A DNA stretch of 64,000 nucleotides from Polaromonas sp. GTDB lineage: Bacteria; Pseudomonadota; Gammaproteobacteria; Burkholderiales; Burkholderiaceae_C. Position numbers and translations under genes: made by a program. A model generated the notes under the pieces. That model ran no database searches. It was not told where the DNA came from and saw only the letters and a list, made by a program, of their open reading frames with translations. Below, in pieces: positions 44,235 through 54,425 of this stretch (its first letter is position 1; each line of letters begins with the position of its first letter). The stretch lies in assembly GCF_016185115.1 (NCBI RefSeq), contig NZ_JACPOF010000029.1, positions 188,530 to 252,529 of the forward strand, read 5' to 3'.

Positions 44235-45865
44235 ACAAGAAATATTTGATTGCTCCGTTGCTTGCGGCGGTCCTGATGGGCGGTGCTGGCTACGGCTTGT
44301 ATGAGCTAGGCATAAAGCGCGGCAGCACTGCACCGGCAGCCAGTACCCAGGCCAACGCCGGGACCAGTCCCGCTGCAACCGAAGCCACTGCGGCTGTTCC
44401 TCAAAATGTTGCTGAAGGAGAGGACGCCACCCGAAGGCACATTGCTGCAGGTCTGAAAGCAGGCGACATGGACCCTGTGACTGGCAGCAAAATCCTTTAC
44501 TACCACGACCCCATGGTGCCGGCCAGCAAGTTCGACAAGCCTGCAAAGTCCCCCTTCATGGACATGATGCTGGTCCCTGTGTATGGACAGGGTGCATCGG
44601 ACCAGGGCAATGTAGTCATTAGCCCGCGCATTCAGCAGAATCTGGGGGTTCGCACCGTGTTGGTCACTGAAGGTACTTTGTCGCCCAATGTGTCTGCCGT
44701 CGGCAGCATCGCCTTCAATGAACGTGACCAAGCCATCGTGCAGGCCCGAGCGACTGGTTACGTCGAGCGCCTGCATGTCCGAGCCACCCTGGACCGTGTT
44801 TCCAAAGGACAGCCCTTGGTAGACCTTTATGTGCCCGACTGGGTCGCTGCACAGGAGGAATTTCTGGCTATCAAACGCATGCAGGGTAGCGACGTAGCCT
44901 CGCTGATAGACGGCGCTCGGCAACGCATGCGGCTGGCGGGCATGAGCGAAGATCAAATCAGTCGTGTGGAAACCAGCGGCCGTACGCAAGCCCGAATCAC
45001 TTTAACTGCGCCTATTGGCGGCGTGGTGGTAGAGCTGCTTGCTCGTGACGGCATGACAGTCATGCCTGGAGCAACATTGTTTCGTATCAACGGCCTGTCT
45101 ACCGTATGGGCCAATGCCGAGGTGCCCGAAAGCCAGGCGGCACTGGTGCGCCCTGGTGCGAAAGTGCAGGCGCGCAGCCCTGCGGCGCCCGGTACGACGT
45201 TTGACGGCAAAGTTCAGGCCATCCTGCCTGAGGTCAACCCGACTACCCGCACACTGAAAGCCAGACTGGAATTGGCCAACCCCGGCTCACGCCTGGTGCC
45301 TGGCATGTTTGTGTCTATGCAGTTCATGGACATGCGCGCCGACAAGGTCTTGCTTATTCCCACTGAAGCGGTCATCCAGACGGGCAAACGCACAGTGGTC
45401 ATGCTGGCCGAGGAGAACGGACGCTTCAGACCCACAGACATTGAAGCCGGTATTGAAAGCGGTGGGCAGACTGAGGTCAAACGCGGCCTGCAGGTGGGCC
45501 AGCATGTCGTTGTGTCTTCGCAATTCCTGATTGACTCCGAAGCCAGTCTGAAAGGGGTGGAAAGCAGGCTCAACGAATTGCCAAACCCCGCCGCTGCGAA
45601 CACGTCGCCCCGACATGAAGGCAAGGCCAAAATCGTTGCCATCAACAAAGATGCGATCACCTTGTCGCATGGAGCCATCCCCACCCTGAAGTGGGGTCCG
45701 ATGACCATGGACTTCAAAACACTTCCGCCAAAGGACTTGCCCCGCAATCTGGAGCCCGGCGACCAGGTGAGTTTTGAGTTTTACATGGATGCAGAGGGCT
45801 TGCCCCAACTGACACGGGTCTCTCCGGCGAGTGCAGCGCCACCCGTCGCAGGAGCCAAAAAGTGA
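44231..45865 (+). CDS. cusB: CusB adaptor fused to a CusF domain
   Basis: A 544-residue adaptor. An N-terminal anchor (about 7-28) is followed by a heavy-metal-binding motif [20 protein letters not shown] (20 residues; about 89-108), the lipoyl, coiled-coil and barrel domains of CusB-type proteins, and a C-terminal CusF-like domain (about 462-530) with ITLSHGAIP and [10 protein letters not shown]: the Trp and MxM of the Cu(I) site. This fused form can deliver copper or silver to the pump. The start is ATG 44231 by overlap with cusC; its end overlaps the GTG of cusA. Confidence 0.93.
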   Translation: MNKKYLIAPLLAAVLMGGAGYGLYELGIKRGSTAPAASTQANAGTSPAATEATAAVPQNVAEGEDATRRHIAAGLKAGDMDPVTGSKILYYHDPMVPASKFDKPAKSPFMDMMLVPVYGQGASDQGNVVISPRIQQNLGVRTVLVTEGTLSPNVSAVGSIAFNERDQAIVQARATGYVERLHVRATLDRVSKGQPLVDLYVPDWVAAQEEFLAIKRMQGSDVASLIDGARQRMRLAGMSEDQISRVETSGRTQARITLTAPIGGVVVELLARDGMTVMPGATLFRINGLSTVWANAEVPESQAALVRPGAKVQARSPAAPGTTFDGKVQAILPEVNPTTRTLKARLELANPGSRLVPGMFVSMQFMDMRADKVLLIPTEAVIQTGKRTVVMLAEENGRFRPTDIEAGIESGGQTEVKRGLQVGQHVVVSSQFLIDSEASLKGVESRLNELPNPAAANTSPRHEGKAKIVAINKDAITLSHGAIPTLKWGPMTMDFKTLPPKDLPRNLEPGDQVSFEFYMDAEGLPQLTRVSPASAAPPVAGAKK

Positions 45866-48800
45866 TCGCCCGCCTGATTCGCTGGTCTATCGTCAACCGC
45901 TTTCTGGTGCTGCTGGCGACCTTGATGGTGGGGGCATGGGGCGTGTATTCGGTCATGCGCACACCGCTCGATGCGCTGCCGGACCTGTCAGATGTGCAGG
46001 TCATCATCCGCACGACTTATCCTGGACAGGCGCCACGCATTGTTGAGAACCAGGTGACCTATCCCCTGACTACCACCATGCTGTCGGTGCCAGGCGCAAA
46101 AACGGTACGCGGCTATTCCTTCTTTGGCGACTCGTTTGTGTACGTGCTGTTTGAAGATGGCACCGACCTGTACTGGGCGCGCTCCCGAGTGCTTGAATAC
46201 CTCAACCAGGTGCAGTCGCGGTTGCCTGCTGCGGCCAAAGCCTCACTTGGCCCCGATGCCACAGGTGTCGGCTGGATCTACCAGTATTCGTTGATTGACC
46301 GCAGTGGCACACAAGACGCAGGACAACTGCGTGCGCTACAGGACTGGTTTTTGAAGTACGAACTCAAAACCGTCCCCAATGTGGCCGAGGTGGCGTCAAT
46401 AGGCGGCATGGTCCGGCAGTACCAGATCGTGCTCGACCCTGAAAAGCTCGCCGCCTATGCCATTCCGCATACGCGCGTGGTCGAAGCCATCCAGAAAGCC
46501 AACCAGGAGGCTGGCGGCTCGGTGCTGGAACTGGGAGAGGCCGAATATGTGGTTCGCGCTTCAGGTTACCTGCAGAGCCTGGAAGACTTTCGTGCGGTGC
46601 CTTTGATGACAACACCCGGCGGTGTTTCGGTGCGCCTGGGCGATGTGGCGCGCATCCAGATCGGGCCAGAAATGCGCCGCGGCATTGGTGAGCTTGATGG
46701 CGAGGGCGAAGCCGTCGGCGGCGTGATCATCATGCGGTCCGGTAAAAACGCGCTTGAAACCATCGCCGCCGTCAAGGCCAAAATCCAGACCTTGCAGGCC
46801 AGCCTGCCCAGGGGCGTGGAGATCGTGCCGACCTACGACCGCTCCGGGCTGATCGAGCGTTCGGTGGAAAACCTCACGCACAAGCTGCTCGAAGAATTTC
46901 TGGTGGTCGCCGTGGTGTGCTTCATCTTCCTGTTCCATTTGCGCTCGGCCTTTGTCGCCATCATTTCGCTGCCGCTGGGCATTCTTGCCGCCTTCATCGT
47001 CATGCATTACCAGGGTGTCAACGCCAACATCATGTCGCTGGGCGGTATCGCCATTGCCATTGGCGCCATGGTGGACGCCGCGGTGGTGATGATCGAGAAC
47101 GCCCACAAACACCTCGAGCACTGGAGCCATGAGAACCCGGGCGAAACGCTGCAGGGCGAGGCACGCTGGCGGGTGATAGGTGACGCTGCGGCTGAAGTGG
47201 GGCCTGCACTTTTTTTCTCGCTGCTCATCATCACGCTCTCGTTCATACCGGTGTTCACGCTGGAGGCGCAGGAAGGCCGTCTGTTTGCACCGCTGGCATT
47301 TACCAAGACCTATGCCATGGCGGCAGCCGCGGGCCTGTCGGTCACGCTGATCCCGGTGCTGATGGGTTACCTGATACGCGGGCGGATTCCTGATGAAAAA
47401 TCCAACCCGCTGAACCGCCTGCTGATTGCGGCCTACCGCCCTCTGCTGGACATGGTGTTGCGTGCTCCGAAAATCACACTGGTGATTGCCGCGGTCGTCC
47501 TGGTTGTCAGCGTCTGGCCGTTGCAGCACATTGGTGGCGAGTTCATGCCGCGTCTGGATGAAGGCGACCTGCTCTACATGCCCTCCGCGCTGCCGGGCCT
47601 TTCTACCGGTAAGGCGAGTGAACTGCTGCAACAGACCGACCGCCTGATCAAGACGGTTCCGGAAGTCGCCAGCGTCTATGGCAAGGCCGGGCGGGCTGAA
47701 ACAGCCACAGACCCTGCGCCCATGGAGATGTTTGAAACAACCATCCAGTTCAAGCCCAAAGACCAGTGGCGGGCAGGCATGACGCAGGACAAACTGGTCG
47801 ATGAACTCGACCGCATCGTCAAGGTGCCCGGGCTGTCCAATATCTGGGTGCCACCCATCCGCAACCGCATCGACATGCTGGCCACGGGTATCAAAAGTCC
47901 GGTCGGCGTGAAGGTGGCCGGGACAGAACTGGCGACCATTGACCGCCTGACCGGGGAGATCGAGCGCGCACTGAAAGACGTGCCCGGTGTCTCCAGTGCA
48001 CTGGCCGAACGGCTGACCGGTGGCCGTTATGTCGACATCAACATCAAGCGCGATGCGGCCGCCAGCTTTGGCCTGAACATCGCCGATGTGCAGTCTGTTG
48101 TCAGTTCTGCCATCGGTGGCGAAAACATCGGCGAAACCGTCGAAGGCTTGCAGCGCTTTCCCATCAACATGCGCTACCCCAGGGAACTGCGCGACTCGAT
48201 AGAAAAATTGCGAAGCCTGCCTTTTGTGACAGAGCGTGGCCAGCGGCTGGTGCTGTCGGATGTGGCTGAGTTGCGCATTACCGATGGGCCGCCCATGCTG
48301 CGCAGCGAGAACGCCCGGCTTTCAGGCTGGGTCTATGTGGATATCCGGGGTCGCGACCTGCGCTCCGCCGTGCAGGACATGCAAACGGCCGTCGCCGGCA
48401 AGGTCAAGCTGCCGCCGGGCTATTCGATCTCTTGGTCGGGGCAGTTCGAGTTTCTTGAACGGGCAACTGCCAAGCTCAAGGTGGTGTTGCCGTTCACGCT
48501 GCTCATCATCTTTGTGCTGCTGTACCTAACCTTCAAACGCTTTGACGAGGCTGTTCTGATCATGGCAACACTTCCGTTTGCCTTGGTCGGGGGTATCTGG
48601 CTTCTTTACTTGCTGAGCTACAACCTGTCGGTTGCCGGTGCGGTGGGCTTCATCGCATTGGCGGGCGTTTCCGCCGAATTTGGAGTGATCATGCTGTTGT
48701 ATCTAAAGACAGCCTGGAATGACAAGCTTGAACAAGGAAAGACGACGACGGATGATCTGCTGGAAGCTATTCGAGAGGGAGCAGTTTTGCGCGTACGCCC

Positions 48801-49029
48801 AAAAGCCATGACGGTCGCCGTCATTTTGGCGGGCCTGCTCCCGATCATGTGGGGCACAGGCACCGGCTCGGAAGTCATGCAGCGCATCGCGGCGCCCATG
48901 GTTGGCGGCATGATCACGGCACCCTTGTTGTCCATGTTCGTTATTCCCGCTGTGTATCTGCTGATGCGGCGGGCGCGTGAACGTCGGGCTGGCAGACAGT
49001 TTTCGGGCAAACCAACCCGCTCCGCTTGA
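45862..49029 (+). CDS. cusA: CusA/SilA Cu(I)/Ag(I) RND pump
   Basis: A 1055-residue HME-RND pump starting with GTG (GTGA overlap with cusB). The Met triad of the E. coli CusA transport site is conserved in [20 protein letters not shown] and RIDMLATG (last Met near residue 672). The proton-relay helix has [13 protein letters not shown]. It therefore belongs to the monovalent Cu/Ag subgroup, unlike the pumps at 35841 and 54422. Its length is normal and no defect is seen. Confidence 0.95.
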   Translation: MIARLIRWSIVNRFLVLLATLMVGAWGVYSVMRTPLDALPDLSDVQVIIRTTYPGQAPRIVENQVTYPLTTTMLSVPGAKTVRGYSFFGDSFVYVLFEDGTDLYWARSRVLEYLNQVQSRLPAAAKASLGPDATGVGWIYQYSLIDRSGTQDAGQLRALQDWFLKYELKTVPNVAEVASIGGMVRQYQIVLDPEKLAAYAIPHTRVVEAIQKANQEAGGSVLELGEAEYVVRASGYLQSLEDFRAVPLMTTPGGVSVRLGDVARIQIGPEMRRGIGELDGEGEAVGGVIIMRSGKNALETIAAVKAKIQTLQASLPRGVEIVPTYDRSGLIERSVENLTHKLLEEFLVVAVVCFIFLFHLRSAFVAIISLPLGILAAFIVMHYQGVNANIMSLGGIAIAIGAMVDAAVVMIENAHKHLEHWSHENPGETLQGEARWRVIGDAAAEVGPALFFSLLIITLSFIPVFTLEAQEGRLFAPLAFTKTYAMAAAAGLSVTLIPVLMGYLIRGRIPDEKSNPLNRLLIAAYRPLLDMVLRAPKITLVIAAVVLVVSVWPLQHIGGEFMPRLDEGDLLYMPSALPGLSTGKASELLQQTDRLIKTVPEVASVYGKAGRAETATDPAPMEMFETTIQFKPKDQWRAGMTQDKLVDELDRIVKVPGLSNIWVPPIRNRIDMLATGIKSPVGVKVAGTELATIDRLTGEIERALKDVPGVSSALAERLTGGRYVDINIKRDAAASFGLNIADVQSVVSSAIGGENIGETVEGLQRFPINMRYPRELRDSIEKLRSLPFVTERGQRLVLSDVAELRITDGPPMLRSENARLSGWVYVDIRGRDLRSAVQDMQTAVAGKVKLPPGYSISWSGQFEFLERATAKLKVVLPFTLLIIFVLLYLTFKRFDEAVLIMATLPFALVGGIWLLYLLSYNLSVAGAVGFIALAGVSAEFGVIMLLYLKTAWNDKLEQGKTTTDDLLEAIREGAVLRVRPKAMTVAVILAGLLPIMWGTGTGSEVMQRIAAPMVGGMITAPLLSMFVIPAVYLLMRRARERRAGRQFSGKPTRSA

Positions 49030-49076
49030 ACTATTCTCCAGACAGTTTTATCAACCACTCTCCAAAGGAGCTTTCC

Positions 49077-49415
49077 ATGAAGAAAATCGCCATTGCTTGG
49101 CTCGTTCTAGCTACCGCGTCTGTCGTTTTTGCCCAGGAAAAGATGGGCGACATGAAGGGAATGGGCATGACTTCAAAACCTGCGGCCGGTGCCCAAACCA
49201 CGCATGAGGCCAAAGGAACAGTCAAGAAAATCAACATGAAGACAGGTTACGTGATGATCGAACACGGGCCGGTCAACAGCCTGAGCTGGCCACCCATGAC
49301 CATGAGTTTCAAGGTCAAAGACAAAGCCATGCTCGACAAGCTGGCTGTGGACAAGAAGATTGACTTTGGATTCGTCAAGGAAGGTGACGATTACGTCGTG
49401 AAAAAGCTTCATTGA
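49077..49415 (+). CDS. cusF: CusF copper/silver chaperone
   Basis: A 112-residue protein: signal peptide (1-20, VVFAQE), a Met-rich stretch MGDMKGMGMTSK, and the CusF domain with GTVKKINMKTGYVMIEHGPV (20 residues) and SLSWPPMTMSF, which holds the Trp cap and the MxM Cu(I)/Ag(I) ligands of canonical CusF. AAAGGAG lies 7 bases upstream of ATG 49077. It lies directly after cusA, the most canonical CusF of the three separate copies. Confidence 0.94.
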   Translation: MKKIAIAWLVLATASVVFAQEKMGDMKGMGMTSKPAAGAQTTHEAKGTVKKINMKTGYVMIEHGPVNSLSWPPMTMSFKVKDKAMLDKLAVDKKIDFGFVKEGDDYVVKKLH

Positions 49416-49550
49416 CGCAGACACCGACCGTTAGCCTTCGAAGCCTCGGCTGGATTGCGTCAATGTGCTGCGAAGGCCTGGTTCATTCAGTCGTGACAGT
49501 GCACAGATCAAATTGCGCCTTCAAAGGTAAACCGCTCAATAGCTATCGGA

Positions 49551-50957
49551 TTATTTGGAAAATATCAGCGTGAATTTAGTGTTCTCTTCCAGCTCACTTG
49601 TCGCTATAACTTGCCCGCCATGAGCAGTCATGATGGCGCGCACAATTGCCAAACCCAGGCCTGCACCTCCGTCTAGGCGTGTACGACCTGAGTCAATCCG
49701 GAAAAAACGATCAAATATTCGCTCAATGTGAGCCGCAGGCACACCTTTACCTTGATTGGTCACAGACAAGGTAACGACACCGTGATCCTCGACTATCTCT
49801 ACAAGAATTTTCGAGTTCGAATACGCATGACGTATTGCATTGCTTAGCAGGTTTGTAATGGCCCGCTGTACCAGCAGCCGATCCGCCCATACGGAGGCTC
49901 TTCCCCTTACCTCCATCAAAACCCTGTTCTCTTCCGCAATAAAAGCCAAATAGTCAACTACGCGGTGAGCCTCTTCGGAGAGCGCAAGTTGTTCACCATG
50001 GATGGGGTTCTCAAGCGCACCAGCGCTTGCAATAAGCAGCATGTCTGAAATCAGTCTTGACAGACGCTCAAGCTCCTCAATGTTGCCCTCCAGGACTTCC
50101 TGCAAATCGGCAACGTTTCGCTTCTTCGACAAGGCAACCTGCGTGCGACCAAGCAGGGTTGCAACCGGGGTGCGCATCTCATGAGCCAAGTCGCCGGAGA
50201 ACTCATGGAGCTGACGATAACCCCGGTCAATACGTTGCAGCATGCCATTGAACTCTTTGGCCAGTTGAGCCAGCTCTGTGGGGAGAGAAGCCTCTGGCAG
50301 GCGTTGCCCGAGCGATTTTGCGCCAATGGAGGCAGCCAGTCGCTCAAAGCGACGCAAGGGACTCAGGGCTGTGCGTGCAATCAGCCATGCGCCAAGTGCC
50401 ACGACCATCAGTAAAACAGGCAGGCCCACCGCAGTGGCCTTTGCGAAACCCGATAGCAGACTTTGATCATTTTCACGGTCAAGGGACAGGTAAAACCGCA
50501 CAGCCCTTCCATCTGCAGTCATGGCGATGGCGCGCATGCTTCTCATGTCCTTACCGGAAGAAGTCGTCCAGTCAGCGATGGTCATCGAGCTGTCTGCATT
50601 CGTAGCCAATACAGTCAATGACTCACCTGCCAATGAAGAAAAGCTGGCGATGGGCTGATTGCTTTTGGGATCTGTCAGGGCCAAGTGCAAATCATCGTGC
50701 CCAATCAGCAAGTCACTGAACCGGTGCAGGTGCTGATTTACTGCTTGCGCTGTGGGAATTTCCTGCAGAACGTGCGCAAGCGAATCGCGTTTTCCTTGAA
50801 GCTCTTCATAAGAACGGGCATCCAGCTGCTTTGCCAAAGCCCAAAAAGCCACCGCAATCGCACCACTGACAACAATCAGGCCAAAGCATGTACTGGCCAG
50901 CGCTATGTGCGTTGCGAGCGAATTTTTCAAAAACCGATGGCGGATGTACCGGCGCAT
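49551..50957 (-). CDS. copS: heavy-metal sensor histidine kinase (second CopS/CusS)
   Basis: A 468-residue sensor kinase with TM1 (about 15-38), a periplasmic loop, TM2 (about 165-188), HAMP, SGDLAHEMRTPVATLLGRTQ (20 residues; His near 255), NLLSNAIRHA and GAGLGLAIVRAI. It is a clear paralogue of the kinase at 21294 (identical blocks around the phospho-His) but with many differences in the sensor loop. The ATG at 50957 is one base from the copR stop. It probably controls the cus operon and the DUF4148-like gene at 51789. Confidence 0.9.
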   Translation of the reverse strand: MRRYIRHRFLKNSLATHIALASTCFGLIVVSGAIAVAFWALAKQLDARSYEELQGKRDSLAHVLQEIPTAQAVNQHLHRFSDLLIGHDDLHLALTDPKSNQPIASFSSLAGESLTVLATNADSSMTIADWTTSSGKDMRSMRAIAMTADGRAVRFYLSLDRENDQSLLSGFAKATAVGLPVLLMVVALGAWLIARTALSPLRRFERLAASIGAKSLGQRLPEASLPTELAQLAKEFNGMLQRIDRGYRQLHEFSGDLAHEMRTPVATLLGRTQVALSKKRNVADLQEVLEGNIEELERLSRLISDMLLIASAGALENPIHGEQLALSEEAHRVVDYLAFIAEENRVLMEVRGRASVWADRLLVQRAITNLLSNAIRHAYSNSKILVEIVEDHGVVTLSVTNQGKGVPAAHIERIFDRFFRIDSGRTRLDGGAGLGLAIVRAIMTAHGGQVIATSELEENTKFTLIFSK

Positions 50958-50958
50958 A

Positions 50959-51633
50959 TTAATTGCGATCTTCGAGAACGTATCCCACCCCGCGAACGGT
51001 GTGAATCAGTTTGACCTCAAAAGGGTCATCAATTTTGATACGCAAGCGTCGTATTGCCACTTCCACCACGTTGGTGTCCGACTCAAAATGAATATCCCAG
51101 ACAAGCGATGCGATCTGCGTGCGTGACAAAACTTGACCAACCCGCTGGGCGAGAAGGGTCAGCAGTGCAAACTCTCTGGCTGACAGATCAATGCGCTGAC
51201 CGGCGCGAGTTGCGCGGTGACGGATAGAGTCGATTTCCAGATCGGCAGTTTGCAAGATCTGTCCAGTAGCTACGGACTGTCCACGTTTTAAGAGCGTCCT
51301 GACTCTTGCCAGCAATTCGGGAAACTGAAATGGTTTGACAAGATAGTCATCCGCCCCCAAATCAAAGCCTCGGACCTTGTCATCTGTCGTCCCTCTGGCC
51401 GAAAGCATCAGGACCGGCACCTGCCGGGAGGTACGGAGCGCCGACAGTAAGGCGAAGCCGTCAATTCCGGGCAGCATGACATCCAGAATGACAAGACTGT
51501 GGTCACCAGTGACAGCCAGATGCAGTCCGTCCGTTCCCGTATGCGCAACTTCAACGACATAACCGCTCTCGGACAGGCCCTGACGCAGGTAGTCGGCGGC
51601 TTTGGGCTCGTCTTCAACCACAAGAATTTTCAA
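50959..51633 (-). CDS. copR: heavy-metal response regulator (second CopR/CusR)
   Basis: A 224-residue OmpR-type regulator, with [17 protein letters not shown] and [10 protein letters not shown] in the receiver and [15 protein letters not shown] and [13 protein letters not shown] in the winged helix. It begins at TTG 51633, as does the copy at 22715. The recognition helix differs from that copy by few residues, so cross-talk on the three boxes is likely. Box C at 51653 lies 20 bases from its start. Confidence 0.9.
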   Translation of the reverse strand: MKILVVEDEPKAADYLRQGLSESGYVVEVAHTGTDGLHLAVTGDHSLVILDVMLPGIDGFALLSALRTSRQVPVLMLSARGTTDDKVRGFDLGADDYLVKPFQFPELLARVRTLLKRGQSVATGQILQTADLEIDSIRHRATRAGQRIDLSAREFALLTLLAQRVGQVLSRTQIASLVWDIHFESDTNVVEVAIRRLRIKIDDPFEVKLIHTVRGVGYVLEDRN

Positions 51634-51652
51634 AGAAGCACCCAGGAAGTTA

Positions 51653-51670
51653 GATGACAGATTTGTAATA
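51653..51670. promoter_or_regulatory. CopR/CusR-type operator (site C)
   Basis: GATGAC-AGATTT-GTAATA matches site A in 5/6 bases of each half. It lies between the second copR and the DUF4148-like gene, 47 bases before the leader hairpin. A -10-like TTCTACAGT is at about 51700-51708. Confidence 0.75.
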
Positions 51671-51716
51671 AACGGGTAAGCGTGGCGTACCTCGCATTTT
51701 TCTACAGTAGAACCGT

Positions 51717-51758
51717 GATGCAAAGGTTGCATCGCAGTCAACCCATCGTTGGGTTGGC
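51717..51758 (+). promoter_or_regulatory. two-hairpin 5' leader (copy C)
   Basis: Hairpin 1 is GATGCAA-AGG-TTGCATC, identical to copy A. Hairpin 2 (51736-51758) pairs CAACCCA with TGGGTTG and loops TCGT; compared with copy A, the second and third pairs differ but remain paired. The ATG at 51789 follows AAGGAG. Confidence 0.7.
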
Positions 51759-51788
51759 ACTTTGCAAGCAGTAAAAAGGAGTTTCATC

Positions 51789-52154
51789 ATGATGGTTCGT
51801 CAATCAATGTTCGCTATCGCCCTGATCGGTGCCATTGCAACCCCGGCATTTGCAAACAGCCCTGTTCACATTGTGAGCGGCGAGAAGGCATTCGAATTTC
51901 ACAACATGCCAAGTACGAAAACACGTGCGGAAGTAATGGGCGAACTCGCAGAAGCGCGCAGAAATCCGTTTACGGCGGATGGTGGCAAGCTGGTTGCCGG
52001 CGGCCTGCTTTATTCTTTCCCACAACACAGCCTAGAGTTCAGGGATGGAAAAGCGGTCCATACCGACAAACTTTCCCACGAAGTCACCGCAAAGCCAGAC
52101 TTGACGATGAGCGCTGATGAGCGGCGCGCTCAATATCGCCAGAATGCCTTCTGA
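51789..52154 (+). CDS. small exported metal-stress protein (paralogue of 24202)
   Basis: A 121-residue protein: signal peptide (about 1-23, TPAFAN), then GEKAFEFH, a DUF4148-like helix RAEVMGELAEARRNP, GGKLVAGGLLYSFPQHSL and LTMSADERRAQ. It is paralogous to the gene at 24202 and has the same promoter and leader, so it is probably also copper-induced by CopR. ATG 51789 is chosen by AAGGAG; the next codon is also ATG. Function unknown. Confidence 0.8.
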   Translation: MMVRQSMFAIALIGAIATPAFANSPVHIVSGEKAFEFHNMPSTKTRAEVMGELAEARRNPFTADGGKLVAGGLLYSFPQHSLEFRDGKAVHTDKLSHEVTAKPDLTMSADERRAQYRQNAF

Positions 52155-52164
52155 ACCAGCTTGG

Positions 52165-52190
52165 GGAAGAGCGCAGAAACGCTCTCTTCC
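52165..52190 (+). terminator. hairpin after the DUF4148-like gene
   Basis: GGAA-GAGCG and CGCTC-(TC)-TTCC form an imperfect hairpin with the loop CAGAAA, 11 bases after the stop. No clear U-run follows, so it may be a weak or Rho-aided terminator, bounding the gene from the convergent czcD. Confidence 0.4.
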
Positions 52191-52228
52191 TCGGTAAAGA
52201 GTTGAAGTCAAAGTAGATCCGCCGAAGG

Positions 52229-53173
52229 CTAAACAGCCGGTTGCGAATTTTCTTTGTGCGATGGCTCGTGTGCAGTGAAGTTGCAGCCATCTTCCGTATG
52301 GGCACAAGCAACGAGTTCACACTGAAATGTGGTGTGAAATACATTGAAGCGCTCGGCCAGAACTCCCTTTAACTTGTTGATTAATGCACCGGTCGCCACC
52401 TCGGGAGCGTGCACAACATGTGCTGTCAAACTGTTCTTCCCGCTGGTAAGTACCCAGACATGCAGATCATGAATGCCAGTGACTCCCTCAACGTCCAACA
52501 TGGCTTGCGTTACCTCGTCGGGTTCTACGCCAGCTGGCGTGCCTTCGAGCAGGATATTCAAGCTCTCCTTGAGCAAAATCCAGGTGCGAGGCAACACCCA
52601 TAGACCAATACCTACCGCAATCAAGGTATCGACCCAGGCCCAGCCCGTGAAACGAATGACGACAGCGCCGACAATCACGCCAAGAGAGCCGAGCATATCG
52701 CTCCAGACCTCCAGATAGGCACCTTTGAGGTTGAGGCTTGACTCCTTTCCACCGCTGAGCATCCTCATGCTGATGAGGTTGATGATCAGTCCTAAAGTGG
52801 CGATAACAAGCATCCCAGTCGTCTGAATTTCGGCGGGACTGCGAAAGCGCTGATAGGCCTCGTAGAGGATATAGATCGCCACTCCGAACAACAACAGAGC
52901 ATTGAATGTCGCCGCAAGGATTTCAAACCGGTGATATCCAAAGCTGCGGCGGGCATCTGCCGGTCGGCGCGCAACACGGATGGCAGCCAAGGCAATCCCC
53001 AGCGCCGCGGCATCCGTAAACATATGAGCTGCATCGGCAAGCAGCGCGAGACTGTTAAGCAAAATCCCGGCAACCGCCTCCGCAAGCAGAAATGTTGAGG
53101 TAAGCGCAAAAGCAATCCACAAAGTGGTTTCTTTTTTGTTTTCGGGGATGGCATGGGAATGACCTTCACTCAT
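52229..53173 (-). CDS. czcD: CzcD cation diffusion facilitator (Zn/Cd/Co)
   Basis: A 314-residue CDF protein with six helices. The metal sites are HMFTDAAAL in TM2 and EVWSDMLGS in TM5, typical of CzcD; the C-terminal domain has DLHVWVLTSGKNSLTAHVV (19 residues) and ends with a His/Cys-rich tail (CELVACAHTEDGCNFTAHEPSH). ATG 53173 follows AAAGGA. It is the last gene of the czc operon. It differs from DmeF, which has a His-rich loop. Confidence 0.92.
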   Translation of the reverse strand: MSEGHSHAIPENKKETTLWIAFALTSTFLLAEAVAGILLNSLALLADAAHMFTDAAALGIALAAIRVARRPADARRSFGYHRFEILAATFNALLLFGVAIYILYEAYQRFRSPAEIQTTGMLVIATLGLIINLISMRMLSGGKESSLNLKGAYLEVWSDMLGSLGVIVGAVVIRFTGWAWVDTLIAVGIGLWVLPRTWILLKESLNILLEGTPAGVEPDEVTQAMLDVEGVTGIHDLHVWVLTSGKNSLTAHVVHAPEVATGALINKLKGVLAERFNVFHTTFQCELVACAHTEDGCNFTAHEPSHKENSQPAV

Positions 53174-53224
53174 ATCCGGGTCCTTTGAGAAAATAAATTG
53201 CAATCAGGCCGATTTGGCGAAAAC

Positions 53225-53539
53225 TCAGGTTTGTGACTGGCCACAGTTCGGGCAAAATTTCGTACCTGCAACCACTTTCGTATTGCAAGAACTACAGGCT
53301 GCAGGCATCAATGATTTGCCGCACTGCGCACAGAATTTCGCACCAGGTGCATTCAGACCTGAGCATGCGGGGCAAGATATGCCGCCACCTCCGGACGGGG
53401 GCGCTGGCACCGGTGGTGGGGGTGGGCTGCGATAGTCGTCATCGCGGTAGCCACCATGTCGGCCTCCCCCGTGTCCACTGCGGTGACCACCATGATGGCC
53501 TGAGTTCATGGTCGAGAAGAGTTTGTCCAGAAAGCCCAT
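53225..53539 (-). CDS. His-rich double zinc-ribbon protein
   Basis: A 104-residue protein. A His/Gly-rich part (GHHGGHRSGHGGGRHGGY, about 14-31) and a Pro-rich linker (PPPPPVPAPPSGGGG) are followed by two zinc ribbons: SCPACSGLNAPGAKFCAQCG (20 residues) and SCNTKVVAGTKFCPNCG. GGAGA lies before the ATG. The ribbons probably hold structural zinc, and the His stretch may buffer it. It sits between mgtC and czcD, an unusual member of a czc operon. No function is known. Confidence 0.75.
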   Translation of the reverse strand: MGFLDKLFSTMNSGHHGGHRSGHGGGRHGGYRDDDYRSPPPPPVPAPPSGGGGISCPACSGLNAPGAKFCAQCGKSLMPAACSSCNTKVVAGTKFCPNCGQSQT

Positions 53540-53575
53540 AGATTTCTCCTTGAAATAGATACGTGTCGATAAGTT

Positions 53576-54040
53576 TTAGTCACGTGTGGCCTTGGCGGCT
53601 GGCGTGTCTGAGATCCGTTTCACACTCTTGCCAGTCAGCTTTCTCCAGCCAGGCACATAGGGGAGCAAGAGAGTGCCGAGCAATAGCAGGCTGGACAGCA
53701 CTGCCAGCACATACATCCCAAATGCAGCAGCCATTCCCACTGCGGCTGTGGCCCACAAGGTGGCTGCCGTAGTAAGCCCTGCGATGCCAGCTTTTTCCTT
53801 GAAGATCACGCCTGCACCGATAAATCCGATGCCTGAGACGACTTGCGCTGCGATGCGCGTCGGATCGCCTCCGCCGTGTGTGGAGATGAGACTGAAAGCG
53901 CAAGCTCCCATGGAGGTGGCCATGTAAGTTCTGATGCCGGCATCGCTGTCACTACGCTGACGTTCCCACCCTATGACACCGCCAAGAAGTGCCGCCAGAA
54001 GTATGCGGAAGGCATAAAGAAGCTCGTTCGCGACATCCAT
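53576..54040 (-). CDS. MgtC/SapB family membrane protein
   Basis: A 154-residue protein with four to five helices. LLGGVIGWERQR (about 17-28) and FIGAGVIFKE (about 73-82) are the conserved MgtC motifs; TTAATLWATAAVGMAAAFG is in the third helix. MgtC-type proteins take part in Mg homeostasis or act on ATP synthase. Here it lies in a czc operon between the PII-like and zinc-ribbon genes, so a role in metal balance is inferred. The length is that of the membrane domain alone. Confidence 0.85.
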   Translation of the reverse strand: MDVANELLYAFRILLAALLGGVIGWERQRSDSDAGIRTYMATSMGACAFSLISTHGGGDPTRIAAQVVSGIGFIGAGVIFKEKAGIAGLTTAATLWATAAVGMAAAFGMYVLAVLSSLLLLGTLLLPYVPGWRKLTGKSVKRISDTPAAKATRD

Positions 54041-54089
54041 ACTTGTTCAGGCTCTCTCTTGAGGCGATAGTGATAGGAATACGCGCAAG

Positions 54090-54425
54090 TCATACAACAG
54101 GCACCGCTGACACCACATCCATCACATAAACCCAGCCGGAGTTGGGACGGCCTGTTTTGGCAGAGGCGACGATGATCTTTACCAACTCATCCACGTGATC
54201 TTCAGAACAATGGAGCTCCAGCTTGTATTCGTCGATGATTTCGTCGCCAAGCTCGACCGAAAAGCGGCGCTCGCCCTCGTCCAGCGGGACCAGAGATCCC
54301 TTAACCATATAAGCCGTCAGGTTGTGTTCGTCGTCCCCGACGGAAGTCCAGGCCACCGAGTTTTTGAGTGCGCTGATGACTTCAGCGACACGGTTGCGAT
54401 GGATATAAGCCTTGATTTCTTTCAT
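54090..54425 (-). CDS. PII-like signalling protein of the czc operon
   Basis: A 111-residue protein with the ferredoxin-like PII fold: MKEIKAYIHRNRVAEVISAL at the start (20 residues), a long loop (SVAWTSVGDDEHN, about 29-41) in the T-loop position, and KIIVASAKTGRPNSGWVYV near 84-102, which corresponds to the nucleotide-binding B-loop (T-G-x-x-x-x-G). A group of PII-like proteins is encoded beside CzcA-type pumps and may sense metal or nucleotide state. Its ATG overlaps the czcA stop (ATGA). The uridylylation Tyr of classical GlnB is not evident. Confidence 0.78.
   Translation of the reverse strand: MKEIKAYIHRNRVAEVISALKNSVAWTSVGDDEHNLTAYMVKGSLVPLDEGERRFSVELGDEIIDEYKLELHCSEDHVDELVKIIVASAKTGRPNSGWVYVMDVVSAVPVV

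Noticed and set aside
46561..47631. 356-codon minus-strand frame inside cusA
   Set aside because: It lies antisense to a well conserved pump and has a His/Gln/Arg-rich composition typical of shadow frames.
49432..49480. Inverted repeat CCTTCG/CGAAGG after cusF as a terminator
   Set aside because: The loop is far too long and no U-run follows.
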